From contig NC_031495.1 of NCBI RefSeq assembly GCF_000237925.1, positions 29,084,679-29,148,678 on the forward strand: DNA of 64,000 nt, given 5' to 3'. Origin of the DNA: Schistosoma mansoni (lineage: Eukaryota; Platyhelminthes; Trematoda; Strigeidida; Schistosomatidae). Position numbers and translations under genes: made by a program. The notes under the pieces are model-generated. The model was given only the letters and a program-made list of their open reading frames with translations, did not search any database and was not told the DNA's origin. Position 1 is the first letter of the stretch. Every line of letters begins with the position of its first letter. Of the stretch, positions 43,816 to 55,760 are shown piece after piece.

Positions 43816-46800
43816 TTAAGATATCCAATATGCATTGGGTTTTTTTTACAAGTACATCAAACGTTTGTTTGTTCAACTTAATTATACGTCATACTAATAA
43901 GTTTTGACTGACTTTTTCACCTTTATTGATTTCAAAAGTTAAGATTCGATTGAAAAATAAAGTATATAATGGTTGAAAAAATTTAAAAAGTGTCAGAAGT
44001 TTTGTCTGATTTATGGCATCAAAGATGATTTACAATTCGATGATCTCTAACTATTTCAGAATCCACAGTGACGTGACGGTCTATCGTTTCCCAACATTCC
44101 AGAAAAAGCTTATATTTACTGACTACTAAGGATCTCTGAACCTACCTAAAACATCTGGGTTTCGCTTTAATCACTGGTGCTTTTTAATCGTTCTCACTAC
44201 CCTACTAACAGGTCATGAGCTGTGGTGTTAGATACCTCCGCAAAACAAGGTATTTTAAATACTTAACATCATTAGTCTTTATGGACACTACTGGCTGCAA
44301 GCGCTCGATCTATCCGTTGCTGACAGATCACGGTATGAACCAGGCGCGATACCGTCTAATTCCTCCAGATAGTTAGTTATCGTGCTTCACGTTACGCTAT
44401 ACGAGAAGAAAATCACGGTGTATTTCTTCTACCAGCAGTACATCATTTCATTCCATAGACAAGTCTACCATAAATATTATTTACATTATACATATTGTAA
44501 TTTGTCATCTACTTATATTACCGTGTAAATGTATTTTAGATGTGCATCAAGTAGCACGTTGATATTCTGATTACTTTTCTTGACTTATACGTACGTTTGC
44601 AGATAAGAATTGTAGTCAAGTTTAGGTGGAAACATCAATATTTCAATTGGCTATCAGAAACTTTTTTTATCCAGCTTGGTAAAATACTAACTCCAAAACC
44701 TTGCATTAGGCATCATAGTGCATACAGTTGATCGATTATAGAACTAGACTAATATGGTGTTAAGTTATAAATTCGAGTTCTAGTGAAAATTGTTGATCAG
44801 GATGGGACGTGCTATCGATTTCTAATGGTACAGTGCAGCTGTTAAGCACCCTTGTGACATAATAGTTAAGCTTATCTAATCTGGTGCTGGAAAATATTCA
44901 AATTTCCAGATGATACTGTCACTTTATTAATGCTACCACTATATTTGCCTTCACAGACGGGATACTATTATCTAACCGTGTGGTCCAAAATTCACTAAGG
45001 GTCAATTTGGAAATTCAACGTTATACCTAGGTTGTATTGCTTTTTTAAGTGATTGTACACAGCATATATGTCAGCATGTTGAAGACGACTGGAATTATAA
45101 CAACTAATTAACTAAGTCTACCATCATGTACTGATATTGACTGACCAGGCAGGATTGTGAAGGAATGAAGGCTTCGAAAAACCCTTCATAGTGTTTTATT
45201 TAAAATCATTGTTATTTCTTGAGTATTTCCTTTCTCTTCGTATGTTAACTTTTATTCACGACTCGTTCAACCATGTTTTTATATTTCTCGATCCGAACCA
45301 CTGACAATCAGATGTTGTTTGATTTAACTCAAGGTTAAAACATGGAGCGGTTGGTGATTAGTATTCTCTGATTGTCTGCTTGCAGACAGAAATTCAACCC
45401 CGTTTTGTTGGAAATATTCCTGTTGATTGTCAGATACATAACAGCTAGACTTATTAACCATTTTTGGCTGCATGGTACTTTATTTTGTACAAGATAAGTC
45501 TTTGACTGTAAAGAGGTAGCTGTACCGTTGAAGTATGCGGAGTTACTTAACACGAACTTATTTTGCGAGTGATTTTTGTTATTATTCGTTTTTTTCATGG
45601 CTTTACATAACTTGAGCAATTACTATTATTGATAGTAAAACTATTGTTTAAATTCGACCTTGATCTTCCGTTAGCTTTTCGGTTTCCTGCTCGCGTGGCA
45701 CTCTGACGATAGCTCTTTAATACACTGTTGCACGCACACTTCTCGTTCTCATTCATCAGCTGCCACGTTAAAAAGACAGTAATATCTTTGATATCTTTAT
45801 TTACAGATCGTATTAATATTCCTACTACGTGATTATTCTGTCTCTATATTACTTCATTGGCCGCTATACTTTTCACAGTATCTATCATTATTTTGGCATT
45901 AACATATTTGTCCCGCCACAGGTATTTTGTATTTCTATGGTATAATTTGGTTCAGCAATGAAATCATATAAATTAGGTACTAAATTTTCGATTGGACATA
46001 ATCGCTAAATATGAGTGATTAGAAAAGTTTTCGCATACTACACAGTAGAACCCAGTTTGGTATAGTTGAATGAATTTGGTTGGTTGGGTTTTTTTCTGCA
46101 TTTGGATTAAATAATAGAAGTTAGGCCTTAGCAGAGGTTACGAAGAGTATAATGAAACACCTGGTGCATGGGACAGTTATCAAGAATGGAAACCTCAGTG
46201 AAGCTTTGATGTCGATGTTTACTGTTCCAGCTTTAACAAGTACAACTGGCTTAATATTCACAAGAAATTATTCAAGATATTTCGTGGTATTGTTTACATT
46301 GGAGGAGAATGATATTTGTAACTGCCATACACCCATTAACTTCTGTGCCAGATCAAATATATTGCCTATCCTAATGTCAAAGTCATCTTATTAATTCTAT
46401 TCTGAAGTATTAAACTGGCAAGTAAAGGAGGTTAACATCAGAATCTCTGGAATATGGTATAACAATGTACCAAAAATAGTTTGGTATATGTCCATAAATT
46501 GGAATAAAATGCCACCTAGCAGTCAAACTCCATTTGGGACAAGATAAAGTCAGTTGCAATGGTTCCCGTCCAGCAAGAGTTTACTTCGTGAGCTAGAGGA
46601 GCATCAAGAGTAACGTAAGTCGGGATGGGAAGGAGAACTAACGAAAAGGTGAGTCTATGACCTAGCAAGCACACAAGATGTACCTACATTTGTTGAGGAA
46701 AGAGTTACGAAACAATCAGAAATGCTACGAATCGGTCGCCGTATTTGAATCTTGCCTTGCTTTTCTAGTATACTTACATTCGTACATCCTTCTTCGATAG

Positions 46801-46917
46801 TGACTTCCTGGTCAAAGGTTCTTCAGTTCAAAAGAGTTCAAACATGAATTCAACAATTTACAACGAATTTAGGGAATCATAAATCTAACATACTCAGCTG
46901 ATGTGCAATCAGCATGT
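43816..46917. other. Intergenic, nothing firmly recognised
   Basis: No supported gene. Around 44240-44360 there is a GC-richer stretch with a GGTTCATACC-like motif on the minus strand that may be an old tRNA-like repeat. The ORFs at 45335-45619 and 46152-46394 have no motif. Confidence 0.35.
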
Positions 46918-46975
46918 TATAATAATAATAATAATAATAATATATTCTGAAGATAATATTTACAGAATTCACACC
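46918..46975 (+). repeat. Dispersed repeat shared with 11.7 kb
   Basis: An AAT trinucleotide run, then ATATTCTGAAGATAATATTT and ACAGAATTCACACCA. Nearly the same sequence is at 11665-11715. Confidence 0.75.
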
Positions 46976-49555
46976 ATTTCATTAATTTCTTCCACGAAGC
47001 TACATATTCCTCGTAAGATTTACTTAAAGTAGACGGTTAACTCACCATTATTATAAACACTACCCGACAACTAGTGGTCTCGTATTTGCTGAGCTTTAAA
47101 ATTATCACCCGATTTGGATGGTACAAAACGTTATCAGTACCAAATTAATGTACTCTCTTTCCTATCTACCTCTTATAGGCCTAATGAATTTGGGTTAATT
47201 TTATTGACAGATCATTAATTTCATCTTGTTACCCGTTATGTTATTCATAAATATTATTCACCTGCAATTCTCCGCCTCTTTTGATAAACACTGCTCGAAC
47301 GTTATGCCTCCACAAATGCTTATTCTTCGTTTAGAAATCTATACCTCATACCGTAGTAATATATAGAGCTTCACCGATCCCAAACTCACAGTCCATAGTG
47401 TATACCCATTTATTAGGATTGTAAGGCGTCAAGTGGAACACGGCATTTAGTCCAGGATCCCTCTAAAATTAGTCTGACATCACGAAAAGAGAGATTGTTG
47501 TTGCAGACAACCAAGCATTTATGATAAGGACGATGATTTTAATCCAATCATGGTAGTGGGGCAGAATATTTTGCATTGTTCAGCCTCTTTATCATCGTTG
47601 ATGAGGTAATCAGTCAGTGACATCGAAGCTGTCGTTACTACTTCTTAGACTCATGTTTTCGATTTGATACTAGTTTCGGCACCTCAGGAAGATAACCTAT
47701 GAAATGCCAGCTAAGATTCGAGCGGAATAACGAAGCAGATATCATGTGACGGAAAAATGTATGATAATGAAAAATCACATAGTAAACGATAGAGTTATTA
47801 ACGTTTTTGCGCACGGTACGTGGTTTTGATATACTTGAGTTTGACGGACAGATTTTCCTTCTTTTTATAGATTTTCCCCTCATTACTTGAAGCCAATCCA
47901 TCTTTCTACATATTAGAAGCCACTGTTTTTTATTTCTTTACTTCTGTCTGGTCGTAGTCAGCGTTGTGCCTCGGTGCATAGTTAGGGGTTGGAGCTCGGG
48001 GTCGGTAAGAACATCTCACGAGATCACGCTAGATGTTCATTCTTATTGTTGTGATCTGAGCGATTTTATCTGGCACTGTTGCCATTGGTTGTTGTAACAG
48101 TGAATGATTTTGCTGTAGTTGTTGAATCACCAGATTCGTGTTTATGTTAACAAGTTCTGATTTAGTAGTTGAGGATAATTAATTACACCGTAATTCATTC
48201 CCGAATTTACGTGTACACTTCAACCGCAATATATGCATTTTGTCTGCTGCGCTACAGTTCCACTGGGTAAATACTTAGGTAGTAAACTTCCATAACCATT
48301 CCTGCGTAACACGATCCTGACTCATTAGTGTCGCCTTTTACAAGTCCTTCAAGAAAGCTTCCCATCGTGAAAACTTTTTCGAATACTATCAATAGTGCTT
48401 GTAAAGATGGCATGTAGCCGCTGTACCAGAAGTGAGTCGTTATTGTAAGCATATGTATTGAGCATATCACGGTGGAATTCTGCAGCGCTTGAAAACACAC
48501 CAATAATCGTGGTTAGTAGATCGATCTCAAAATAAATCAGCAATTGACGGGACATGATGATCTGCACATGTTCAAAATGAAGGTGTTTAGATGATACTTG
48601 AGAATAAACGGAGGGAAAAACAACGACGAAGCAGTTGTATCATTTGGAAACTATCTATCGTAAGTTCCACCTAGTGAGCTTAGTCCATTCAGCTGTCTAC
48701 AGAGATTCGCCGTAAAAAATTGCAAGCTTCAGACAAGTAACAAGGTTTGTCCGTGATACAAAACTGGGAGTGACATATTTTCTTAGTGTAGAGGAAAGCG
48801 TGAACTTTATTGTTGATTCTCCTGGACAGTAGCAGCAGCTTCAGTTTAGTATGTTATTTATTCATCTAACTAACAAAATAATATTTCATACACTTGGAAG
48901 TCGGTGTACCACCAAAATCCTTGGTAACATTAATATCTACAAGGCAAGAACTCTGGACAAATAGATAGGATTATCTTGTGAGACAATACGTGTTCCACAA
49001 TACATAAAGTTTCCAGTCAAAACACTGACTCGTTTTAAGCATAATTTCACGTAGTCTCTTGTTTTGGAATATAAATTACTCTGCACCAGATCAACTGTGA
49101 TGGACATTTAAATTTCAAGGTTACAGAGATAGCACTAGTTAATCTAGTCTCAAAAATAGCTTGTTCTGATTTTAGATGACTGTTAAAACAGTGATCGGTT
49201 TATGACCTGCTCTAATAATTCGTAAATCCGAGTTCAACAATGTGAACCAAACTCTCGTTTCCTGCCACAATGTTTCGACATGGAAAACCGGTCAGATGGT
49301 TTGAGCTTTATTTAATTTAGCACAAATTATTTTGATCAAAAATATGTAGCGGTGGATAAATCCCACAAAGCAGTTCTGTAAGTCTTCAAAATTGATGCTG
49401 AACATATTGGCTTTGCTGAACTCGCCTAGCTGAAGGCGCTCAGCCACTCATTCAAACCAGATCACGATTGTATATGTAGTAGCATTGAACTCTAACCACA
49501 CGACCTTTGAAGCCAAGCGTGTAATTGCTGAAAAGATTGATATTCGACAATTAAC
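46976..49555. other. Intergenic, with one odd ORF pair
   Basis: No firmly supported gene. The minus-strand frames 48567-48349 and 48355-48252 appear to be one reading frame split by a frameshift (see findings). Nothing else recognised. Confidence 0.35.
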
Positions 49556-49559
49556 GCAA

Positions 49560-49860
49560 AGAGGTCAACAACGGAGAAGGCGGAAAGAGTTCATTGGATT
49601 CAATAAGATGGTATGGATCAGCCTTGCAGACGTGGTCAGTCTGTATAACTTGTCTCTACTCACATTAAATATATTTTTCTATCCTTAGCTTAACTATTTT
49701 ATTTAGAAACTCTAGACAACATATTGTGAATTGTTACGATACGATGAGTCAGTATAGACAATGATGTGACTTCCACATAAGATCTTGTAGACTAGGCAGT
49801 CAAATTCACGACATATCTACAACTTTAGGATTAGGTCTATTATTATAATGATAATAATAA
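49560..49860 (+). repeat. Dispersed repeat X, uninterrupted copy
   Basis: The counterpart of 12235-12426 plus 13184-13330. At the point where copy E2 is inserted in the other copy, this one reads TTATTTAGAAACTCTAG without an insertion. It may be part of an LTR, because a gag-like fragment lies 400 bp downstream. Confidence 0.65.
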
Positions 49861-50274
49861 CGGAGTATACAAAATGTATACAGGCACACCGAGCTATTCG
49901 TTTCCTACAATCGTTAGAGAGGTTAGATTTAACGCTTCTGAATGAATATAAAGCCTCCGAAATACATCTTCGAACCTCTTCACTTCCCACTTCTGATCTC
50001 ATTGGCATGCTTCGATCACAAAGGTGTTATGTATGAAGGCGTTGTAAAGCCCCGAATACCTGTGGCATCTTCAGTGGTGAAATTGATGTTATCTGGTACA
50101 TCAATTCATCGATTGTGGATCTATCCCTTTTAAGAACCTTATATATCGTTCTTTAACTTTTATTTTCGAAGTATTGTGATATCGTTTTGATATTTTCGTG
50201 TATTTTTCCTCGATTATTGGTGCATCTTATCCTCATCACGATAGGACAGATGCCTGAGCTATTTAAGATTAGGA

Positions 50275-50400
50275 CTTCACCGCTCCCCACAATTTCAGCT
50301 AACAGCATTCTGGTCCGACAGTATGGAGGCCTGGCTCTGTTACGCAGTAGCTGAATCCCACGAACACGGCGTTACAGACCCATGAACAAAATTGGAAGTA
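50275..50400 (+). mobile_element. Ty3/gypsy-like gag fragment, broken
   Basis: One frame reads FQLTAFWSDSMEAWLCYAVA, then ESHEHGVTDP followed by a stop and TKF. The FW.D....W....E......G.TD..TK pattern fits the start of the gag capsid in schistosome Ty3/gypsy elements. There is no protease or RT downstream, so it is an old fragment. Confidence 0.5.
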
Positions 50401-50529
50401 AAGCACGGCGAATCCACTGGTGATCTGGTGCAGACGCGTGACCTAGCACCTTCAGCTAAGTTCGTTCACCAAAACCAATCAGGTTAGCATTAAATATCGA
50501 AAACTTAAAGAGCTACTGATTTTGGGGAT

Positions 50530-53500
50530 TTATTTATCGCTACAGAATTATCTCGAGTGGATGCATGAACGATAACCTTCAGCTGGGGTATATCCAGGTA
50601 GATAACATGAGTTCAGCATCAATCTTGAAGACTAACAGCCCTATTTATTTCATAGACTTATTCATAACAATAATCTGTAGCCTCTACGATCCTGTCCACA
50701 GGCATTTAAAAAATAAAGTAGTAATGTTTGACTACTACATAAAAAACACAGTCATTTTGATAAAACTGATAAAAATTTAACAAAACGCATTATTGATTGC
50801 AAACCGTAGGAGTTTTTTAAGGTGTGTCAGTGTTCTTACTATAATTCCTCATTCCTTTTCTTATTCGTTTTATCGCACTAACTGCAACGAAAAAAGAGGT
50901 CGGTAGCTTTTCAAATAATTTCTGATTATCGTTATGATTAGAAAAGGATACTATAACCGTATGTTTGCTTGTTGAACACAAACAAATTCGCAACGGCAGT
51001 TTTTCATGCTGGTGAAAACGTTTAATAATTAAATTTTTCTTCCTCTTCACTTTGTCGTAGCTGTAAATCTCGCTATTTTGGGGAATATTCGGGGAAGCCG
51101 CTGTAGAAAATTTGAGAGGAATTTCGGGAGAATGGCACAAAAACTTTTAACTTACTTCAAACATTAAAAAATTTTGAACACGACCACTAGTCTGTGGTTT
51201 CTCCCCCGAATTTCCCCGAAATAGGGAGATTAGGTTTTCTCATATTTCACATAGTAAGTCTGAACTTCTCGAAAATTATATTCTCGTTTAACCATCAAAT
51301 AAAAGCTTTGTATAACAGCGTTTTCGTTGAAGTAAAAATAACAGAATTATGAGGCGAGTATACTTCTTCCGTATTCTTTAATATTGTTCGTAGTATATAA
51401 ATTGGTAATTACCTTGTCTATTTTCCAAAATAACTATGGTTTGTTTGAGCAATTAGCAAGTTATTTTGAGTCGTCCACTAGCATATTATGGGGTATTTCA
51501 TCCATATTGACATTTTGTCGCGATAATTTATGTCTGTTTCTTCCTAGGATGAATTTTTATATTGTCTAGTGAAACACTGCTTAGCCCATAGAAGTGTGAT
51601 TCTAATGTGTAGTCATCAAAAGCAAAGTAATTGAAACTGAATTAAGGGTAGTTTCTTTCATCCTTCTTTCATTTGCATTTATTCATTGGTAAGTTTCCCA
51701 TCTTTAAACAATAAAAACATGGAAAAAATCTGGTTTCCAAAGGATTCCTCAGTTGATTATCCCTCAAATTCTGATGATTGTGTGGCCTTGAACTTCCAAA
51801 AGATTTCAGCAAAGGCGTTTCATCTTTATATTTTTTGGTCACATGGCTTTAAGTAACTCCTTCAGACAAACAAATTTGTGAGTTTTCTACACACTTACCA
51901 TATCAGCTTAGTTGGATGCCTCACTAACTGAGGGCATTCGGCCGTTAATATCAGAATATGGTTCAGCATAGCCCAGAGTACATCTCCAGTAGCTTGCTAA
52001 GTAGAGCATAACCTTTACACTATCTATAATCCGAGTATCTCTTCTCATCCATTCACCTTCATTTTCTCCTCTAACTGTCCTAGAAACATTAGAGTAGAAG
52101 AGACCCAAACATCAGCGTTGTCGAATTTGGCTATATTCAGATCTGCTTACGCACCATAGTTGACAGATCAAATAACATTTCATTGAACTATTAAGCTACA
52201 ACTGGGTGAAATTACATTGGAGTCTCCTGTATATCACCCACTCAGATTTATAAACTGGTTGGAGTAGGAAAGAAAGGAACGAAAGCTTTGAATGCTCTGT
52301 TAGTGGTTCTTCCTTGCTGTTTGATAGTAATTGAATAGGGATATTTTAAAAGAGACTGTTAATAAACCTATAGACATGACTCAGTAATGCGTGCATTGTC
52401 ATTTCCTTACAAATTCACAGTAGTCATTTCTTTAAGAACGTGTGGGAACCTCAACATTTCCTGACGTTTGGAAATGTGTCTACAAAATCAATAGCCCGAG
52501 CCTATAAGTTTTATCAGCAAAACCTACCTGAAAATTCCTTGAAAATACTGTAACTAATTAACCCTTAACTAATGTCGTCGTCTTTTTAAGTATTACCGAG
52601 AATCTTTTTGCAACTTAAAATTCTTTCAATTCTTTGGGAAACTCAGAGTGGAAGCACCCATCAATAGTGCTTTCGAAGGCTGAGGAGATAATCTACAAAC
52701 ATAATTTTTCTCGTGAAATTTGTATGGCATCACGTGGTTGTGAGAATGAGGAGTATTTGAATTATAGCATAAACTAGAAATCTCAGAGATAACGCAGTTT
52801 AACCAAAAAGTACTAGTTGAACATGAATGAATATACCGTATTCGGAATTCAAAATCAAGCAATCATCAAGTACGAAGGAATCATTGGTTCATATAAACAT
52901 CACAGTGGTGTTCATCGAATGCACTAGATGTGTCATAGTCTTTATATGCATTAGTTAATGGGGAGTTGCTTTTTGATCAAGATGCATATTCAACAATTAT
53001 AACGTTGCATTCTTTGGTTTGACTAACTTGAAATTTAGCAAATGAAGACCAGGACCAATCTTTTAGTTGGAAGGGAGTGTATTATCCCTCCGACAACACA
53101 GTTGTATAGTAGCTTCATAATAAAATTAATTAAGAATATGAGTTTTAACTAACCTTATGTTTTCATGTGATATAATTATTTTAGATACATTAAGGAGTTG
53201 CAAACACATCACATCATATTCATGATTAAACTGATTACTTAATAAGTATTCCAGCAAAAGTACTCAAATGTCTATAATTCATGTAACGTTTCTCTACCTA
53301 GTCTATGTTAAACTTAATGTTTAGGATAAAAATCTTGTGATCAGCAATGTTCAGGATAAGCGGTTTTGATTGTGATAGTCTCTGGATTGTTTAAATAAAT
53401 TGTTAAGTGCTGCGCAGAGTTTTAATTTATTACTTTTTTACACTGTAATACCTATTCTTTTAGATTAGCAAACGGTCTTTCAAAATGTGAGTATTTGGAG

Positions 53501-54935
53501 TAAAGTGAAAAACATTCAATCTCTTTAGCAGTGACAAAAGCTAACCTACAAAACAATGTTTGCTTTGTTTTAAACAAGATCAAAGCAGCATTAAATTTGG
53601 AAAAATGTCTGTCCTCAGTTTTTCTAAAGTAGTAATGGGATTTAGGCTTCGAAATTCTACTTTAAAGATAAAATAAAAACAAATATTAAAATCTTAGTAC
53701 TTGATTCTTTCTGATGTTTAGTAGATAAAAAAATTAAAAGCATGCATAACTGAGCTGAGAACACGCATCGAATGTAGTTTTATTCACCTTTTTCTGACCA
53801 TTACACATAGAAAAACTAACGGTTGTATTTGCTCCTATATTAGGTGACATGTATAATTTATTACCTATTCAATTATCTACAACGTTTTATCGAAAAATAT
53901 AATAAAAATTTTCATTCGGAATCACAAACCATGTTATTTTACAAAGTTTTATTTCAGTACGATAATCACTTTGAATAGGAATACCAACACATCACTGAAT
54001 AATAAAGTCTTCTTTAATACCAAAGTAGAAACTAAGTATTAACTATTTTCTGACTTAGCATATATTAATAAATTGCTATCAAGAACTGAAAGTAATTATT
54101 CTGGCAAAATAACTAGTCGAAATATTGGCTTATTATGATCATTCCATATCATGTCATTATAAATTGCCTTTATCGCTATTTTTGACTAGATCTGATTAAA
54201 ACACTTAAAATGTAGTCTTCCAGGTAAATCATGGATGCAGTTTATACGCTGTAAATGAATCACAGCTACTAAGTTAGTAAATTAAATTTTTGTCTTGAAT
54301 TTGCAGCCCTTCACCCAATAAGTGTTTACAATTAACTACACTTACTTGATCCACCTTTTTGTTTGCTTTAATAAATGGATGTAGTTTATTTTGTTTCGTC
54401 CGTATTGCAACTCAACTCATCAGAAACGGGTAGCGAAATAAACGAAGTTTTCGAAAAACTAATAGGAGAACCAGAAAGTCTGCGTAAATCTACTACTCAA
54501 CGTTGAATTTCGTGTCATTTTAAAGAGAAAAAAATATGGCACAGTTTTCCTAATTATTTGAATTTCTGAGTATTAGTATCTGGTCAACATAACCGTCTTC
54601 TAGCGAAGGATCAGCACTCAATGAACTATGGTTTGTTCCCTCCATTGGATAGACCAAGGTTGTGAGCCCCAATGTATGAAGGACAGCATTAATTACGTTG
54701 TAATCACTTAAGAAAATCTCACTCAGTATTTATTCATTGAAGTTTATGTCGGATGATAAAATCAAAGTATGAAGTGATGTTTAATTATTCTTGTACACTA
54801 ATCTAGTAATTGCTACCTGTATATGCAAGCCCATACGCCTTGCCATCAATTTCATGTAAATTGTAGCCTAAAGCCTATAAGAGGGAATTTTAATTCATAC
54901 ATATTATTTGTCTGGATCTCCCCATTGACTGGTCA
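50530..54935. other. Intergenic, nothing recognised
   Basis: 4.4 kb of AT-rich DNA. The minus-strand ORF at 50817-51140 (107 codons, Lys-rich) and several shorter ones carry no recognisable motif. No RNA gene or named repeat seen. Confidence 0.35.
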
Positions 54936-54939
54936 CACC

Positions 54940-55240
54940 ACTGGGGAAGCTGGTGACGACAAAGACTCAGCAGCTAAGTGGAGTTTGAAGCCAACGGTAC
55001 AGCGTTATAGTCTCGGAGTGAAAATCAATGTTGGGATATAGGCAAACCCACCTGACGAGCCCAGGAAGACGAATCGTGCATCCTGGATTTCAATGCTAGC
55101 CACCACCCTTCTCTGACTAAACGGTTGTGACATAAAAGAAATATTGAGGGAACACGAACAGAATGCACAAACACCACAAAAGGCTGATCAATTTAAGTCC
55201 TAAACATCAGTTTGACGATCCAAACAACCAATATATATGA
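54940..55240 (+). repeat. Decayed hammerhead SINE, full-length layout
   Basis: A tRNA-like part at 54960-55040 is followed by CTGACGA (55052-55058) and GAAT (55071-55074, in place of GAAA), then TCCTGGATTTCAATGCTAGC. The family 3' end (CTGATCAATTTAAGTCCTAA, CATCAG) closes it. The lost GAAA should abolish cleavage. Confidence 0.65.
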
Positions 55241-55588
55241 ATGGTAAGGGTAATCATATTATTCGTAATCTGTTTAAAGTTAGCGAATATTGTACAAACT
55301 TCGCTTATCCACTTTCAGTAAAATATACATTTCCTGACTGCAGCAAGATAATGACATGACACCAAATGTTTTCTGGTCCAGGTAATGGACAATTTTATTG
55401 TTTCATTACACTTTGAGTTATAATCTTCCTACTTGTATCTTTGAAACAGGTTAAGATATTTTTCAATACAGCATCATGAATACTACATACCATGTAAATT
55501 AGACCGTACAAACCCTTGTTAATATATTTTTAGAAGTCGTTTTACGACTTGTATTATTTCACATTACACAGATAAACTCTGTGTTCCT
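55241..55588 (+). other. Upstream region of PPP1R37-like gene
   Basis: AT-rich sequence before the first ATG. I see no clear TATA box or repeat. Confidence 0.4.
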
Positions 55589-55760
55589 ATGAATATAGGT
55601 TCCAAATCTGTCTGTTCAGCTCCTGTAGAAGAAAAGAGTGATAATGACGAAAGAAAGAATTCCATGATATCAAAATGTATCAGCAAAAAGTCCGTAAAAT
55701 TTCCTGGAGAATGTGATCTTGTCACATGTGTGATAGACCCAGTTGATCCGTGGTTGAACA
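55589..55760 (+). CDS. PPP1R37: PPP1R37-like exon 1
   Basis: ATG at 55589. 57 codons plus 1 nt, with the KSVKF docking motif. Donor AACA|GTAAGT. Confidence 0.8.

Noticed and set aside
50817-51140. 107-codon Lys-rich minus ORF as a gene
   Set aside because: No domain, no splice or promoter support, AT-rich codon use like a chance ORF.
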